Positions 52,084-62,899 of a DNA stretch of 64,000 bases are shown here, in pieces. The stretch covers positions 1 to 64,000 of the forward strand of contig NZ_JAHTBI010000053.1 of the NCBI RefSeq assembly GCF_019168305.1. The letters are read 5' to 3'. The notes below the pieces were generated by a model. The model did not search any database, was not told the DNA's origin, and worked only from the letters and a program-made list of their open reading frames with translations. Positions within the stretch are counted from its first letter, which is position 1. Each line of letters begins with the position of its first letter. Both the position numbers and the translations under genes were made by a program. The DNA is from Pseudomonas aegrilactucae (GTDB taxonomy: Bacteria; Pseudomonadota; Gammaproteobacteria; Pseudomonadales; Pseudomonadaceae).

Positions 52084-53223
52084 ATGGCGAAGCGTTCACC
52101 CTCTGCCGCGCGCACTCTGGCTGGCGGCCTCCTCGGTACACTCCTGCTCACCACCCTGTCGGCACACGCCGATATCAGCACCGATATTGCCACCACCGGC
52201 TGGGCTACCCAGAACGGCGGCACCAAGGGCGGCTCCAAGGCTGCCTCGGCCGATATCTACACCGTCACCAACGCCGCTCAGCTCAAGGCCGCACTCAAGG
52301 CAAAAGCAGGCAGCAATGGCCGCATCATCAAGATCAACGGCGTCATCGATGTCAGTGAAGGCAAGGCTTATACCAAGACTGCCGACATGAAGACCCGCGC
52401 GCGCCTGGACATCCCCGGCAAGACCACCCTCGTCGGCATCAGCAAGAACGCTGAAATCCGCGAGGGGTATCTGTACGCCAAGGAAAACGACGTCATCATC
52501 CGCAACATCACCATCGAGAACCCGTGGGACCCGGAGCCGGTCTGGGATGCCAATGACGGCAGCGCCGGCAACTGGAACTCCGAATACGACGGCCTGACCA
52601 TCGAGGGCGCCAAGAACGTGTGGGTCGACCATGTCACCTTCACCGATGGCCGCCGCACCGATGACCAGAACGGCACCGCCAATGGCCGCCCGAAACAGCA
52701 CCACGACGGCGCCCTGGACGTGAAGAACAGCGCCAGCTTCGTGACCATCTCGTATTCGGTGTTCAAGTCGCACGAGAAGAACAACCTGATCGGCTCCAGC
52801 GACAGCAAGACCACCGATAGCGGCAACCTCAAGGTCACCATCCACAACACCCTGTTCGAGAACATCTCGGCACGTGCACCGCGCGTACGCTTCGGCCAGG
52901 TGCACCTGTACAACAACTACCACACCGGCAATGTCAGCGATAAGGTCTACCCGTTCTCCCATGCACACGGTGTGGGCAAGGATTCGAAGATCTTCTCGCA
53001 GAACAACGTGTTCGATATCACCGGCGTGAGCAGCTGCGACAAGATCGCGGCCAACTACGGCGGCAAGGTCTACCGCGACCAGGGCTCGCTGCTCAATGGC
53101 AAGACCTTTACCTGCCAGTGGGACGCCAACATTGGCTGGACCCCGCCTTACGGCGACAAACCACTGAGCGCCGACAAGGTGGCGGCTGATGTGAAAGCCA
53201 AGGCAGGTGCCGGCAAGATCTGA
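52084..53223 (+). CDS. Pectate lyase, polysaccharide lyase family 1
   Basis: A 379-residue secreted enzyme that cleaves polygalacturonate in plant cell walls. It has a signal peptide (cut after about residue 30, SAHA), then a parallel beta-helix with the family 1 motifs: [15 protein letters not shown] for calcium binding, the vWiDH-like segment NVWVDHVTF, and [16 protein letters not shown], in which the Arg is the catalytic base. Two Cys near the C-terminus may form a disulfide. A Sec-exported protein of this type would need a type II system to leave the cell. It stands alone between the oad-like gene and tRNA-Lys. Confidence 0.92.
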   Translation: MAKRSPSAARTLAGGLLGTLLLTTLSAHADISTDIATTGWATQNGGTKGGSKAASADIYTVTNAAQLKAALKAKAGSNGRIIKINGVIDVSEGKAYTKTADMKTRARLDIPGKTTLVGISKNAEIREGYLYAKENDVIIRNITIENPWDPEPVWDANDGSAGNWNSEYDGLTIEGAKNVWVDHVTFTDGRRTDDQNGTANGRPKQHHDGALDVKNSASFVTISYSVFKSHEKNNLIGSSDSKTTDSGNLKVTIHNTLFENISARAPRVRFGQVHLYNNYHTGNVSDKVYPFSHAHGVGKDSKIFSQNNVFDITGVSSCDKIAANYGGKVYRDQGSLLNGKTFTCQWDANIGWTPPYGDKPLSADKVAADVKAKAGAGKI

Positions 53224-53308
53224 GTTGCTGGCCATCACCTGATGGAACGCCCTTGTCACCGAGGGCGCTTCTGACAGTAGCCGTGCTTTTCAGAACGACA
53301 GAAACGAC

Positions 53309-53338
53309 AAAGCCCGCTTCCTTTCGGAAGCGGGCTTT
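53309..53338. terminator. Bidirectional terminator between pectate lyase and tRNA-Lys
   Basis: A 13-bp stem (AAAGCCCGCTTCC with GGAAGCGGGCTTT) and TTTC loop. On the minus strand it follows the tRNA-Lys by a few bases and is followed by TTTGTCGTTTC. On the plus strand it lies about 85 bases past the pectate lyase stop. Confidence 0.8.
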
Positions 53339-53351
53339 GCCTTACAACGTA

Positions 53352-53427
53352 TGGTGGGTCGTGTGGGATTCGAACCTACGACCAATTGGTTAAAAGCCAA
53401 CTGCTCTACCAACTGAGCTAACGACCC
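53352..53427 (-). tRNA. tRNA-Lys (TTT)
   Basis: A 76-base tRNA with acceptor GGGTCGT paired with ACGACCC, D-loop AGCTCAGTTGGTAGAGC, anticodon loop CTTTTAA (anticodon TTT at 53392-53394), T-loop GGTTCGAATCC and encoded CCA. It lies downstream of queC on the same strand. Confidence 0.95.
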
Positions 53428-53488
53428 GTTGCGTGGGGCGTATAATACTGATTTCCTTGAGGAAATCAACACCCCCCAGCAAAAAAAA

Positions 53489-54163
53489 TCAAAAATATCG
53501 GGTTGGGTCCGGCACACCGGCAGCCTTGAAGCCATCGGCACGCAGCCGGCAGCTGTCGCACTTGCCACACGCACGCCCTTGAGCATCTGCCTGGTAGCAC
53601 GACACCGTCAGGCTGTAATCGACGCCACGCGCCATGCCGGCCTGCACGATCTGCGCCTTGCTCAGGTTCTGCAGCGGCGCCTGAATACGGAAACCCTCCC
53701 CCTCCACACCGGCCTTGGTCGCCAGGTTGGCCATGCGCTCGAAAGCTTCGACGAACTCAGGGCGGCAATCCGGGTAGCCAGAGTAATCCACTGCGTTCAC
53801 GCCGATAAAGATGTCACGCGCCTGCAACACTTCGGCCCAGCCCAGCGCCAGCGACAGGAACACGGTGTTGCGCGCCGGCACGTAGGTCACCGGAATGCCC
53901 TCGGTGGGGGCCTCGGGTACATCGATGCTGCTGTCGGTGAGTGCCGAACCACCGATGCCGTCCAGGCTCAGCCCGATCACCTTGTGCTCCACCGCCCCCA
54001 GGTCGCGGGCGACACGCGCCGCTGCATCCAGCTCTGCACGGTGGCGCTGGCCGTAATCGAAGCTCATGGTGTAGCAGCTGTAGCCTTCGGCCTTGGCCAT
54101 GGCGACCACCGTGGCCGAGTCCAGACCACCGGACAACAGGATTACCGCACGTTTCTCAGTCAT
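53489..54163 (-). CDS. queC: 7-cyano-7-deazaguanine synthase
   Basis: A 224-residue ATP-dependent enzyme that converts 7-carboxy-7-deazaguanine to preQ0 for queuosine tRNA modification. The PP-loop is [12 protein letters not shown] at the N-terminus, and the zinc cysteines lie in [10 protein letters not shown] near the C-terminus. The ATG at 54163 ([13 protein letters not shown]) is chosen for the family start. It follows queE by 15 bases. Confidence 0.95.
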   Translation of the reverse strand: MTEKRAVILLSGGLDSATVVAMAKAEGYSCYTMSFDYGQRHRAELDAAARVARDLGAVEHKVIGLSLDGIGGSALTDSSIDVPEAPTEGIPVTYVPARNTVFLSLALGWAEVLQARDIFIGVNAVDYSGYPDCRPEFVEAFERMANLATKAGVEGEGFRIQAPLQNLSKAQIVQAGMARGVDYSLTVSCYQADAQGRACGKCDSCRLRADGFKAAGVPDPTRYF

Positions 54164-54178
54164 AGCATCACTCCCCAA

Positions 54179-54826
54179 TCAGCGTCCCGGCTCGTCGTTC
54201 CACAGCTGCTTGTGCAACTGAAGCTGAAAACGAACCGGCAAATTATCGGCCACGATCCAGTCGGCCAGGTCACTGGCCTTGACCTGGTGATGGCTGGGCG
54301 AAAACAGCACGTCCCCCGCGCGCTTCTCAAGCCCGTACTGGATCAGCTTGGACACGGCCCAGTCGTAGTCTTCACGCGAACAGATCACGAACTTGACCTG
54401 GTCGTTCGGGGTCAGCAGTTCGATGTTCTCGTAGAGATTGCGGTGCATCTCTTCGGAGCCCGGCGTCTTCAGGTCGACAACGCGACTGACGCGCAGGTCG
54501 ACCCTGGAGATGTCCAACGCACCGCTGGTTTCGAGCGACACCTCGTAACCGGCATCGCAGAGCTGCTTGAGCAAGGGAATGGCGTTGGGTTGCGCCAACG
54601 GCTCACCACCGGTAACGCACACGTAACGCGGACGAAAGCCGGCGACCTGCTCGAGGATCGAGTCGAGGCTACGCACAGTGCCGCCACTGAAGGCATAGGC
54701 ACTGTCGCAGTACTGGCAACGCAGAGGGCAACCGGTGAGGCGCACAAATACCGTGGGCAGCCCAGCGGTACGCGTTTCACCCTGCAATGAGTAAAAAACT
54801 TCGGTAATGCGTAATGTGTCTTGCAT
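54179..54826 (-). CDS. queE: 7-carboxy-7-deazaguanine synthase
   Basis: A 215-residue radical SAM enzyme of the preQ0 pathway. The iron-sulfur cysteines are in GCPLRCQYCDSAYAF (CxxxCxxC), and the SAM-binding TGGEPL follows. It contracts carboxy-tetrahydropterin to carboxydeazaguanine. It is followed by queC; queD and folE are elsewhere. The start at 54826 (MQDTLRITEVFYSLQGE) is preferred to one three codons upstream. Confidence 0.95.
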   Translation of the reverse strand: MQDTLRITEVFYSLQGETRTAGLPTVFVRLTGCPLRCQYCDSAYAFSGGTVRSLDSILEQVAGFRPRYVCVTGGEPLAQPNAIPLLKQLCDAGYEVSLETSGALDISRVDLRVSRVVDLKTPGSEEMHRNLYENIELLTPNDQVKFVICSREDYDWAVSKLIQYGLEKRAGDVLFSPSHHQVKASDLADWIVADNLPVRFQLQLHKQLWNDEPGR

Positions 54827-54940
54827 AGTCGCCACGGGCGTAACAGCTAAACAGGCTGTCCGCCTCCGTCAGGCACCACAGCGAACCCGTCATCGCGTAG
54901 TTCGCAGCAGCGTGAATAAATAAAAGGGCATCGATTCTAA

Positions 54941-54969
54941 CGAAAAAACCCGCGACAAGCGCGGGTTTC
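54941..54969 (-). terminator. Terminator after cpoB
   Basis: AAACCCGCG and CGCGGGTTT form a stem around ACAAG, followed on the minus strand by a run of six T. It lies just past the cpoB stop and would end the Tol-Pal operon transcript before queE. Confidence 0.85.
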
Positions 54970-54984
54970 TTCCAAGCGGACTGA

Positions 54985-55797
54985 TCAGAGCTTCTGCAGG
55001 TCGCGCTGTGCCAGTTGGGCAGCGGAGGTGCCCGGGTACTGGGTGACCACTTGCTGCAGAATGCCCTTGACCCGGTCGGTATGACCCAGGCGGCGCTCTA
55101 CATCAGCCAGCTTGTACAGCGAGTCCGGCACTTTGTTGTGCTTGGGATACAGCTGGCTGACCTTGGCAAATGCCTGGCCTGCACCCTGCAGGTCGCCCTT
55201 GGCCAGGTTGACCTCACCCAGCCAGTACTGGGCGTTGCCGGCGTACTGGCTGTTGGGGTACTTGCGCAGGAAGGCGTTGAATGCCTGGCTGGCCCTGTCG
55301 AAATCCTTGGCTTTGATCAGGTCGAAAGCAGCATCGTAGTAGAGCTTTTCTTTCGCAGGATCGCCAGGTTCGCTACTGGCTGCAGGGGCGGTGGCCGCAC
55401 CTGCAGCAGCACCGGCGGCAACATCACCACCGGCGGAAGAATTCTCGGGAGTTGCAGCGGGTGTACCGCCGGCTCCAATACGCCGATCCAGGTCCTGGTA
55501 ACGCTCCAGGCCTTCCTGTTTCAGGCGGGCTACATCGTTTTGCAGTTCTTCGATCACGCCTTGCTGGCGCGAAATCTGATCCTGCATCTGCTGCAATTGC
55601 ATGAACAGCTGACCCTGCGCCGAGGCAGGGGCCGAAACCCCTCCCCCGGCGTAGGCGCCGCTCGTACCATAACCCGCTGGCGGATAACTGCTTGCGCCGT
55701 TATTGCCAGCGTTGTCATCAACAACAGGAACCTCGGCCCAGGCCACGAGTGGCAGGGCGAGAGCCAGGACGGTTACAGCACGGCGGCACGTTCGCAT
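54985..55797 (-). CDS. cpoB: Cell division coordinator CpoB (YbgF)
   Basis: A 270-residue periplasmic protein with a signal peptide (cut after about residue 21, AWA), an N-terminal trimerising coiled coil (about 62-100, with QQMQDQISRQQGVIEEL), a Pro/Ala/Gly linker and a C-terminal TPR domain (about 150-270). CpoB links Tol activity with peptidoglycan synthesis during division. It is the last gene of the Tol-Pal operon, six bases after pal. Confidence 0.92.
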   Translation of the reverse strand: MRTCRRAVTVLALALPLVAWAEVPVVDDNAGNNGASSYPPAGYGTSGAYAGGGVSAPASAQGQLFMQLQQMQDQISRQQGVIEELQNDVARLKQEGLERYQDLDRRIGAGGTPAATPENSSAGGDVAAGAAAGAATAPAASSEPGDPAKEKLYYDAAFDLIKAKDFDRASQAFNAFLRKYPNSQYAGNAQYWLGEVNLAKGDLQGAGQAFAKVSQLYPKHNKVPDSLYKLADVERRLGHTDRVKGILQQVVTQYPGTSAAQLAQRDLQKL

Positions 55798-55803
55798 ATC
55801 GAA

Positions 55804-56301
55804 TTACTTACGCAGTTCGACGCGACGGTTTTGAGCCCAGGACTGCTCGTCGTTACCGGTAGCAACTGGACGCTCTTCGCCGTAGGAAACCAGTTCCAGT
55901 TGGGCTGGGGAAACGCCTTGCAGTACCAGGTAGCGCTGAACGGCTTTAGCACGACGCTCGCCCAGTGCCATGTTGTATTCGCGAGTACCACGCTCGTCGG
56001 TGTTGCCTTCCAGGACGACGCGAGCGCCATTGCCTTTCAGGTCTTTGGCGTGAACGTCCAGAGCGCGCATGGCTTCTGGCTTCAGGTCCGAGCTGTCGTA
56101 TTCGAAGTAGAAGGTGGTGATTGCGCGCAGAGCAGCTTCTTCGCTCAGGGAGCCGTCAACAGCACCGGTGTTAGCGCCGTAACCAGCGTTTGGATCAACA
56201 GCGCCTTCACCAGCGTTGTCGCCGCCCTTGGAGGAGCAACCTACAGCTACAGCCATGGCCAGAGCCAGCGCAGCAAACTTACCAAACTTCAGCATTTCCA
56301 T
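55804..56301 (-). CDS. pal: Peptidoglycan-associated lipoprotein Pal
   Basis: A 165-residue outer membrane lipoprotein with lipobox AVGC (Cys at about residue 22) and a C-terminal OmpA-like peptidoglycan-binding domain, with FEYDSSDL, the [11 protein letters not shown] motif and YGEERPVA. It anchors the outer membrane to peptidoglycan in the Tol-Pal system. The ATG at 56301 follows AGGAG at 7 bases, which decides it over nearby Met codons. Confidence 0.95.
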   Translation of the reverse strand: MEMLKFGKFAALALAMAVAVGCSSKGGDNAGEGAVDPNAGYGANTGAVDGSLSEEAALRAITTFYFEYDSSDLKPEAMRALDVHAKDLKGNGARVVLEGNTDERGTREYNMALGERRAKAVQRYLVLQGVSPAQLELVSYGEERPVATGNDEQSWAQNRRVELRK

Positions 56302-56353
56302 CTTGAAACTCCTAATGAACCCCAATGTGTTAAGTACAACGTAAAGCGCCGCG

Positions 56354-57655
56354 TCAGTTCAGGTAAGGGGACCAGGACGGTTCTCTGACTTCGCCTTGAG
56401 CGGTAGGAAGCGGGAGCCTCACGCGTCCGTTGAGAGAGACGAGCATCAAGACTCCCCGGCCCTGCTGGCGGGTGGCGTAGATTAGCATGGTGCCGTTGGG
56501 CGCAACAGTGGGTGACTCATCAAGACTTGTTTCTGAGAGGATTTTTACACTTCCTCGCTGCAAATCTTGCGCGGCCACCTTGAAGTTGGTGAAACCTTGC
56601 TGGCGATGGATCATCACCAGGGTCTTTTCATCCGCCGACAGTTTAGGGTTGGCGTTGTAGTTACCCACGAAAGTTACACGCTCGGCACCACCACCCGAAA
56701 CGCTGGTTTTGTAGATCTGTGGCTTGCCGCCACGATCAGAGGTGAAATAGATGGTCGAGCCATCCTTGCCCCAGAACGGCTCGGTATTGATACCCGGGCC
56801 CGCGGTGACGCGCGACAGCTGACGCGACGCCATGTTCATCACATAGATGTCCGGGTTGCCGTCCTTGGACAGCACGAACGCCAGGCGCGAGCCATCCGGC
56901 GACCAGGCAGGCGCACCGTTGAGGCCTTCGAAGTTGGTGATCTGCTCACGGCGACCGGTATCGATGTGCTGCACGAAGATGCGCGGGCGACGCTGTTCGA
57001 ACGACACATAGGCAATGCGCTTGCCATCGGGCGCAAAGCGCGGCGACAGGATCGGCTCGCGCGACTGCAGCAGGGTCACGGCGCGAGCGCCGTCATAGTC
57101 CGAGCGTTGCAGGGTGTAGCGCGTGCTGTCCTTGGAGAAACGCTCGGCAGTCACGTAGAGCATGCGCGTGGAGAACGCGCCCTTGATGCCGGTGAGCTTT
57201 TCGAACGACTGGTCGGCGATGTAGTGCGACATGTCGCGCAACTGATCGGTGCTGCCCGAAACGCTACCCGTCAGCACTTGCTGCTCGGTAGCAACGTTGA
57301 ACAGCGCATATTGCACCTGCAGGCGACCGCCCGACGGCACGATGCTGCCGACCATCACGTACTGGGCCCCCAGCGCCTTCCAGTCACGAAAGATGATCTC
57401 GCTGGCCTGGCTCGGCTGGCTGATCATGTTCTGGCGCGGGATCGGCGAGTAGTAGCCGGAGTTGCGCAGGTCATTGCCGATGATATCGGCCATGTCTTCG
57501 GGCAGCACGCTGCCGCCCTGCAGGGCGAACGGCACGACCGCGATCGGCGTGGCACGGTCACTGCCGCTGGTGACCAGGATGTTCTTTTCTTCTGCAACGG
57601 CCATCCCTGCTGCGCAGCAGAGAACAACCAGCAGTCCTCTAAGAAGGTTAATCAC
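56354..57655 (-). CDS. tolB: Tol-Pal system periplasmic protein TolB
   Basis: A 433-residue periplasmic protein with a signal peptide (cut after about residue 21, AVA), an N-terminal alpha/beta domain and a six-bladed WD40-like propeller (from about residue 200) with repeats such as [13 protein letters not shown] and [12 protein letters not shown]. It binds Pal and TolA. Its start overlaps the tolA stop by four bases. It is 52 bases upstream of pal. Confidence 0.95.
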   Translation of the reverse strand: MINLLRGLLVVLCCAAGMAVAEEKNILVTSGSDRATPIAVVPFALQGGSVLPEDMADIIGNDLRNSGYYSPIPRQNMISQPSQASEIIFRDWKALGAQYVMVGSIVPSGGRLQVQYALFNVATEQQVLTGSVSGSTDQLRDMSHYIADQSFEKLTGIKGAFSTRMLYVTAERFSKDSTRYTLQRSDYDGARAVTLLQSREPILSPRFAPDGKRIAYVSFEQRRPRIFVQHIDTGRREQITNFEGLNGAPAWSPDGSRLAFVLSKDGNPDIYVMNMASRQLSRVTAGPGINTEPFWGKDGSTIYFTSDRGGKPQIYKTSVSGGGAERVTFVGNYNANPKLSADEKTLVMIHRQQGFTNFKVAAQDLQRGSVKILSETSLDESPTVAPNGTMLIYATRQQGRGVLMLVSLNGRVRLPLPTAQGEVREPSWSPYLN

Positions 57656-58737
57656 AAGGCTAGATCCTCAGGTGTGAATGTCATCTTGAATGAACGATAG
57701 GGATTGAAATCGCTCGGTTTCAAGCCCTGCATTTCGGTCAGTCGACCAATGTTCTTGACCGCTGCCACGGCAGAGGCGTCGAACGGACCATCACCACTGG
57801 AGCGTGCAACGCTCACCGTGGTCACGGTGCCATCGGGCAACATGCCAATCTGCAGTACCACTGTCATGTTCTTGCGCGCTGAAGGAGGACGGGCCCACCC
57901 TTCGGCTGCACGGGCACGGATCAGGTCGTCGAAATCGCCGGCCACCTCGTCACCCTGCTCGTCTGCCAGCGCCTGCTGACGCTCGGTGGAGTCGGACAGC
58001 AGCTCGGCCAGGGCCTGGGCTTTCTTGTCTTCCGCCGCTTTGCGCGCCGCTTCTGCTGACTTTTTCTTGGCCGCATCGGCTGCAGCTTTCTTCTTGGCGT
58101 CTTCAGCGGCCTTTTTCTTGGCCTCTTCAGCTACCGCTTTTTTCTTCGCGTCCTCGGCTGCCTTTTTCTTGGCATCCTCGGCGGCTTTTTTCTTGGCATC
58201 TTCTGCCGCCTGCTTCTTGGCCTCTTCGGCTGCCGTTTTCTTGGCTTCCTCTTCGGCCTTCTTCTTGGCGACATCGGCCAGCTGTTTCTCTTCGGCCTTC
58301 TTGGCTTCCTCGGCTTTCTTGGCCGAATCGGCCTTTTTGGCCTCGTCCGCCTTCTTCGCCTCGTCAGCCTTCTTGGCTTCAGCGGCCTCGCGGGCCTCAT
58401 CGGCCTTTTGAGCAGCCTCTTCTTTCTTTTGTTCCGCAGCCTTCACCGCTTCCTGCTTCTGCTGCTCGACCTTTTTCTGCTCCATCTGCTCGACTTCGGT
58501 CTGGCGCGCAGCGGTTTTCTTCGCTTCACCCGCAATCTTCTGATTGGTCTGGGTGGTGGCCTGACTTTTGGACTTCAGCTGGTACAGGGTCGCCTGGACA
58601 ATAGGCTTGGCCGGCGGCAGCTCCGGGGTCATGGCAAAACTGACGAACAGCATGCCGAACACCAGAACGTGCAGCGCGATGGCCCAGACACTGGGCCAGA
58701 AATAGCTTTCCGAGGCGGATGGCTCTCGCTGTTGCAT
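57652..58737 (-). CDS. tolA: Tol-Pal system protein TolA
   Basis: A 361-residue inner membrane protein with one N-terminal helix (about residues 17-37), a very long Ala/Lys/Glu coiled-coil domain (about 75-250) made of short repeats such as AEEAKK and AAEDAKKK, and a C-terminal TolB/Pal-interacting domain. It transmits energy from TolQR across the periplasm. The repeats make the DNA low in complexity and prone to length change. Its start abuts the tolR stop. Confidence 0.95.
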   Translation of the reverse strand: MQQREPSASESYFWPSVWAIALHVLVFGMLFVSFAMTPELPPAKPIVQATLYQLKSKSQATTQTNQKIAGEAKKTAARQTEVEQMEQKKVEQQKQEAVKAAEQKKEEAAQKADEAREAAEAKKADEAKKADEAKKADSAKKAEEAKKAEEKQLADVAKKKAEEEAKKTAAEEAKKQAAEDAKKKAAEDAKKKAAEDAKKKAVAEEAKKKAAEDAKKKAAADAAKKKSAEAARKAAEDKKAQALAELLSDSTERQQALADEQGDEVAGDFDDLIRARAAEGWARPPSARKNMTVVLQIGMLPDGTVTTVSVARSSGDGPFDASAVAAVKNIGRLTEMQGLKPSDFNPYRSFKMTFTPEDLAL

Positions 58738-59189
58738 CAGGGCGCCTCGGTAATCAGGCCGACGTTACCGACACCGGCCTTCTGCAAACCGCCCATGGCG
58801 CCCATCACGGCGCCATAGTCGACGGACTTGTCACCACGGATGAAGACCTGGGTCTGCTTGCCCTGGTCGCGCCCGGCGGCGATGATCTTGGTCACAGCGT
58901 CAGTCATCTGCGGCAAGGTCATGGCCTTGTCCATCTGCTTTTCGGTGTCGACTTCGCTGCCAAGGTTCCAGAAGTAGGTCTTGTCGGCCTTGATCGAAAT
59001 GGTAAGGATCTGGACGTTGTTGTCCTGCGGCAAGGCTTCGCTGGAAACCTTGGGCAGGTCGACCTTCACGCCCTGATTGAGCATCGGTGCGGTCACCATG
59101 AAGATGACCAGCAGCACCAACATCACATCGATGTAAGGCACCACGTTCATCTCGGCGACCGGCTTGCGTTTGTGTCGAACTCGAGCCAT
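58737..59189 (-). CDS. tolR: Tol-Pal system protein TolR
   Basis: A 150-residue inner membrane protein with one transmembrane helix (about residues 16-38) bearing the conserved proton-path Asp (VVPYIDVMLVLLVIF), and a periplasmic domain. With TolQ it forms the proton-driven motor for TolA. It starts 14 bases after the tolQ stop. Confidence 0.95.
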   Translation of the reverse strand: MARVRHKRKPVAEMNVVPYIDVMLVLLVIFMVTAPMLNQGVKVDLPKVSSEALPQDNNVQILTISIKADKTYFWNLGSEVDTEKQMDKAMTLPQMTDAVTKIIAAGRDQGKQTQVFIRGDKSVDYGAVMGAMGGLQKAGVGNVGLITEAP

Positions 59190-59203
59190 GGGCTTTTACC
59201 TGA

Positions 59204-59899
59204 TCACTCTTCGCTGGTGTGCACTTTACGGTGCAGGATGGCCTGGAACTCGTCGGCGAACGTGTAGTAACGGCCGATCAAGACTTCACTGCGCGCAGCG
59301 AAACGGTTGTAGGCAATAACTGCCGGAATCGCGGCGAACAGGCCGATCGCGGTGGCGATCAGCGCTTCGGCGATGCCCGGGGCCACGGTGGCCAGGGTCG
59401 CCTGCTGGGCAGATGCCAGGCCGCGGAAGGAGTTCATGATGCCCCATACAGTACCGAACAGGCCGATGTACGGGCTGGTGGAACCGACGGTGGCGAGGAA
59501 TGGCAGGCTCTGCTCCAGCTTCTCTTCTTCACGCGAGATGGCCACGCGCATGGCCCGGCCAACGCCTTCCATCACCGCATCAGGGTCGACACCCGGCTGC
59601 TGGCGCAGGCGCGAGAACTCCTTGAAGCCGGCGCGGAAGACCTGCTCCACCCCCGAGTCCGGGTCCGGGTTGCTGCCGGCCTGACGGTACAGTTTGGACA
59701 AGTCGATACCCGACCAGAAGCGCTCCTCGAAGCTTTCCAGCGCACGACGACCGGCACGCAGCATGGTGCTGCGTTGAAAAATCATGATCCATGAGGTCAC
59801 CGATGCGGCCACCAGAATCAGCATTACCAGCTGCACCACGATGCTGGCATTACTGACCAGGCTCCACATGGAGGTATGGTCGACGACGTTAGCTTCCAC
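59204..59899 (-). CDS. tolQ: Tol-Pal system protein TolQ
   Basis: A 231-residue inner membrane protein of the MotA/TolQ/ExbB family with three transmembrane helices (about residues 15-35, 135-158 and 170-193) and the conserved AEALIATAIGLFAAIPAV segment. It forms the stator-like channel with TolR. Its ATG lies two bases past the ybgC stop. Confidence 0.95.
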   Translation of the reverse strand: MEANVVDHTSMWSLVSNASIVVQLVMLILVAASVTSWIMIFQRSTMLRAGRRALESFEERFWSGIDLSKLYRQAGSNPDPDSGVEQVFRAGFKEFSRLRQQPGVDPDAVMEGVGRAMRVAISREEEKLEQSLPFLATVGSTSPYIGLFGTVWGIMNSFRGLASAQQATLATVAPGIAEALIATAIGLFAAIPAVIAYNRFAARSEVLIGRYYTFADEFQAILHRKVHTSEE

Positions 59900-59901
59900 G
59901 C

Positions 59902-60357
59902 TTAATCTCCTGCTTTTGATTGTGTACCCGCACCATCCGCCGCAATAAAGGCTGCACGCAGCTCAGGGGGGATGGCTCGGGGTTTGAACGTATCGGCGCG
60001 CACACAGGCCACCAGGAACTGCCCTTCGCAGAGCAGCGTTGCATCACGTTCGCGCCACACCTGCTGCACAAAGCGCAGGCTGGCGCGATTCAATTCAAGC
60101 ACTTGTGCGGTGACCCGCAATTCATCGTCCAGGCGGGCCGGCGCGTGGTAGCGCGCCTCGCTGGAATGAACGACGAACAAGGTGTTCTGTTCTGCCATTG
60201 CAGACTGGGCAAAGCCCAGCTCGCGCAGCCGCTCGGTGCGGGCACGCTCCATGAATTTCAGATAATTGACGTAATACACCACGCCGCCCGCATCCGTGTC
60301 CTCGTAATAGACGCGACAGCGATGTGCGAACGACTCAACCCCATTTTGCGCGCGCAT
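59902..60357 (-). CDS. ybgC: Acyl-CoA thioesterase YbgC
   Basis: A 151-residue hotdog-fold thioesterase with the motif [25 protein letters not shown], where Asp is catalytic. It is the first gene of the Tol-Pal operon in many proteobacteria and may act on acyl-ACP or short acyl-CoA. It is separated from ruvB by about 125 bases, where an operon promoter may lie. Confidence 0.92.
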   Translation of the reverse strand: MRAQNGVESFAHRCRVYYEDTDAGGVVYYVNYLKFMERARTERLRELGFAQSAMAEQNTLFVVHSSEARYHAPARLDDELRVTAQVLELNRASLRFVQQVWRERDATLLCEGQFLVACVRADTFKPRAIPPELRAAFIAADGAGTQSKAGD

Positions 60358-60482
60358 ACTCTAGTGCTAACTCCTCAGCTTGCCAATCCGCCCCACCAAC
60401 TGTTTTTGACGGATTATGTCGTATTGCCAGCGCGACCCGTGCGTGTTCGCCGATAGGACCACGAATCGGCCGGATAAATCTG

Positions 60483-61538
60483 TCATTCATCGGGCGGTGC
60501 GGAAAAACCCTCGCTGCCCGCTGCCTCGCCCATCCGGTTGGGGATGTTCAGGCCGAAGTGCAGGTAGGCGTGACGGGTGACCACCCGCCCGCGCGGGGTA
60601 CGCATGATGTAGCCCTGCTGGATCAGGTACGGCTCGAGCACATCCTCGATGGTGTGGCGTTCTTCGCTGATCGCCGCCGCCAGGCTGTCTACGCCCACCG
60701 GGCCACCGTCGAATTTCTCGATCATGGTCAATAGCAGGCGCCGGTCCTGGTGGTCGAAACCACGTTCGTCGACATCCAGCAGGTTGAGCGCAAGATCGGC
60801 AATGGCCTTGGTGATGTCACCCTTGCCACGCACTTCGGCGTAATCGCGTACGCGGCGCAACAGGCGGTTGGCGATACGCGGCGTGCCACGGGCGCGGCGG
60901 GCAATTTCAAAGGCGCCCTCGTCTTCGATGGGCAACCCGAGAATCCCGCCCGACCGGCTGACGATGGTCGCCAGGTCCGCGGTGTTGTAGAACTCCAGGC
61001 GCTGCACGATACCGAAACGGTCGCGCAGCGGGTTGGTGAGCATGCCGGCGCGTGTGGTGGCGCCGACCAGGGTGAACGGCGGCAGGTCGAGCTTGATCGA
61101 GCGTGCTGCCGGCCCTTCGCCGATCATGATGTCCAGCTGGAAGTCTTCCATGGCCGGGTACAGCACCTCTTCGACCACCGGCGAAAGCCGGTGAATCTCA
61201 TCGATGAACAGTACATCGTGAGGTTCGAGATTGGTCAGCAGCGCTGCCAGGTCACCCGGACGCTCCAGGATCGGCCCCGAGGTGCTCTTGATCGACACGC
61301 CCATTTCCTGGGCGATGATATTGGCCAGGGTGGTCTTGCCCAGGCCCGGCGGGCCGAAGATCAGCGTATGGTCCAACGACTCGCTGCGCCCGCGCGCGGC
61401 CTGGATGAACAGCGCCATCTGCTCGCGCACCACCGGCTGGCCGATGTACTCGTCCAGGCGCAGCGGGCGGATGGCCCGGTCCTGGACCTCTTCGCGGTCA
61501 CGCCCGGTGGCGGTTATCAGTCGGTCGGCTTCGATCAC
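60483..61538 (-). CDS. ruvB: Holliday junction branch migration helicase RuvB
   Basis: A 351-residue AAA+ motor that drives branch migration with RuvA. It has Walker [12 protein letters not shown], Walker B FIDEIHRL, the sensor TTRAGML and a C-terminal winged-helix domain ending in [17 protein letters not shown]. Its start directly abuts the ruvA stop codon. Confidence 0.96.
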   Translation of the reverse strand: MIEADRLITATGRDREEVQDRAIRPLRLDEYIGQPVVREQMALFIQAARGRSESLDHTLIFGPPGLGKTTLANIIAQEMGVSIKSTSGPILERPGDLAALLTNLEPHDVLFIDEIHRLSPVVEEVLYPAMEDFQLDIMIGEGPAARSIKLDLPPFTLVGATTRAGMLTNPLRDRFGIVQRLEFYNTADLATIVSRSGGILGLPIEDEGAFEIARRARGTPRIANRLLRRVRDYAEVRGKGDITKAIADLALNLLDVDERGFDHQDRRLLLTMIEKFDGGPVGVDSLAAAISEERHTIEDVLEPYLIQQGYIMRTPRGRVVTRHAYLHFGLNIPNRMGEAAGSEGFSAPPDE

Positions 61539-62147
61539 TTAAATCATCCCTTTGAGGCTGCGCCGGATCAGCTCTTCGCTGCTCAGGCCCTTGGCATCGA
61601 TGGCCGCCACCGCGCGGCTGGCCTCTTGCGGCTTGTAGCCCAGCGAAATCAGCGCACTGACCGCATCGGTTTCGGCCGTGGAGACGGTCGGCACCGGCTG
61701 CGGGCCATCGGACACCAGGGTAAACAGGCTCGGCGCGGTTTCCCAGGCCTTGAAACGGTCCTTGAGCTCCACCAGCAGGCGCTCGGCGGTCTTCTTGCCA
61801 ACCCCTGGCACCTTGACCAGCGCCGAGGTGTCCTGAGCCTGCACGCAGCGTATCAGGTCGTCGACCTCAAGGCCCGACATCAATGCCAGGGCAAGCTTGG
61901 GGCCTACGCCATTGAGGCGGATCAGTTCGCGAAACAGCTCGCGCTCGCGCTTCTCGTGAAAACCGTACAGCAGATGCGCATCCTCGCGAACCACCAGATG
62001 GGTATGCAGGGTCACCGCCTCCCCCACCTTGGGCAGGCGATACAGCGTGGTCATCGGCACTTCCAGCTCATAGCCAAGGCCGTTGACATCGACAATCAGG
62101 TGCGGCGGCTGCTTTTCAGCCAGGGTGCCGCGCAAACGTCCAATCAC
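61539..62147 (-). CDS. ruvA: Holliday junction branch migration protein RuvA
   Basis: A 202-residue protein that binds the four-way junction as a tetramer. It has the N-terminal OB fold ([14 protein letters not shown]), the helix-hairpin-helix domain ([15 protein letters not shown], then [18 protein letters not shown]) and the C-terminal domain III that controls RuvB. The start is a GTG preceded by AAAGGA, which agrees with the family length; the longer frame is not needed. Confidence 0.95.
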   Translation of the reverse strand: MIGRLRGTLAEKQPPHLIVDVNGLGYELEVPMTTLYRLPKVGEAVTLHTHLVVREDAHLLYGFHEKRERELFRELIRLNGVGPKLALALMSGLEVDDLIRCVQAQDTSALVKVPGVGKKTAERLLVELKDRFKAWETAPSLFTLVSDGPQPVPTVSTAETDAVSALISLGYKPQEASRAVAAIDAKGLSSEELIRRSLKGMI

Positions 62148-62255
62148 GTTCAGGTCCTTTATCCAGGGCGCCGGGCCGGTCAAGCCCGCCGCCAGTCGCC
62201 ATGATTGCAAGCAGGCGGTAGCCGGCAAGCGAAATTATGTTAGCCGATGATGCTA

Positions 62256-62780
62256 TCAGAGCCGCAGGCGGCCGCTACGGCTGCGTGCAGCCCCCAGCCC
62301 GTGAGCCACCAGGCTGGAGCGAGTGTGCGCGTGGCACATGGCGATGGCCAGGGCATCCGAGGCGTCGATCTGCGGCTTCTGGGTCAGCTTGAGCAGGTGC
62401 ATCACCATCAGTTGCACCTGCTCCTTGTTCGCACCACCGGTGCCGGCGATCGCCTGCTTGACCTGGGTGGCGCTGTACTCGGCAATCTCCAGCCCCTCTT
62501 CGGCCGCCGCCACGATCGCCGCGCCACGCGCCTGCCCGAGCTTGAGCGCCGAATCGGCATTGCGCGCCATGAACACCCGCTCGATACCCATGGTCACCGG
62601 CCCGTGCTGGCGAATGATCTCGCGCACGCCCCGGTACACGATCTGCAGGCGCTCTGGCAGTTCGCCGCTGCCGGTGCGTATGCAGCCGGAGGCCACGTAC
62701 TCGCAGCCACGTGGGGTATGACGCACCACACCATAGCCGGTAATCCGCGAGCCGGGGTCAATACCAAGAATCAGAGTCAT
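62256..62780 (-). CDS. ruvC: Crossover junction endodeoxyribonuclease RuvC
   Basis: A 174-residue Holliday junction resolvase. Catalytic acidic residues are visible in [11 protein letters not shown] (Asp), MGIERVF (Glu) and the C-terminal [14 protein letters not shown]. The start at 62780 ([10 protein letters not shown]) matches the family. It is followed by ruvA after about 110 bases and preceded by yebC, the usual order. Confidence 0.95.
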   Translation of the reverse strand: MTLILGIDPGSRITGYGVVRHTPRGCEYVASGCIRTGSGELPERLQIVYRGVREIIRQHGPVTMGIERVFMARNADSALKLGQARGAAIVAAAEEGLEIAEYSATQVKQAIAGTGGANKEQVQLMVMHLLKLTQKPQIDASDALAIAMCHAHTRSSLVAHGLGAARSRSGRLRL

Positions 62781-62899
62781 AACGCCTGCACAAAAAATGA
62801 CGCATGGGTGCGCCGTTGAAAAGACAGAAGCCGGACCCACCCCAGGCGCTCAGTGCACCTGCAGACGGATCCGGCCTCGAGTACGCCAGCACTGAAACC

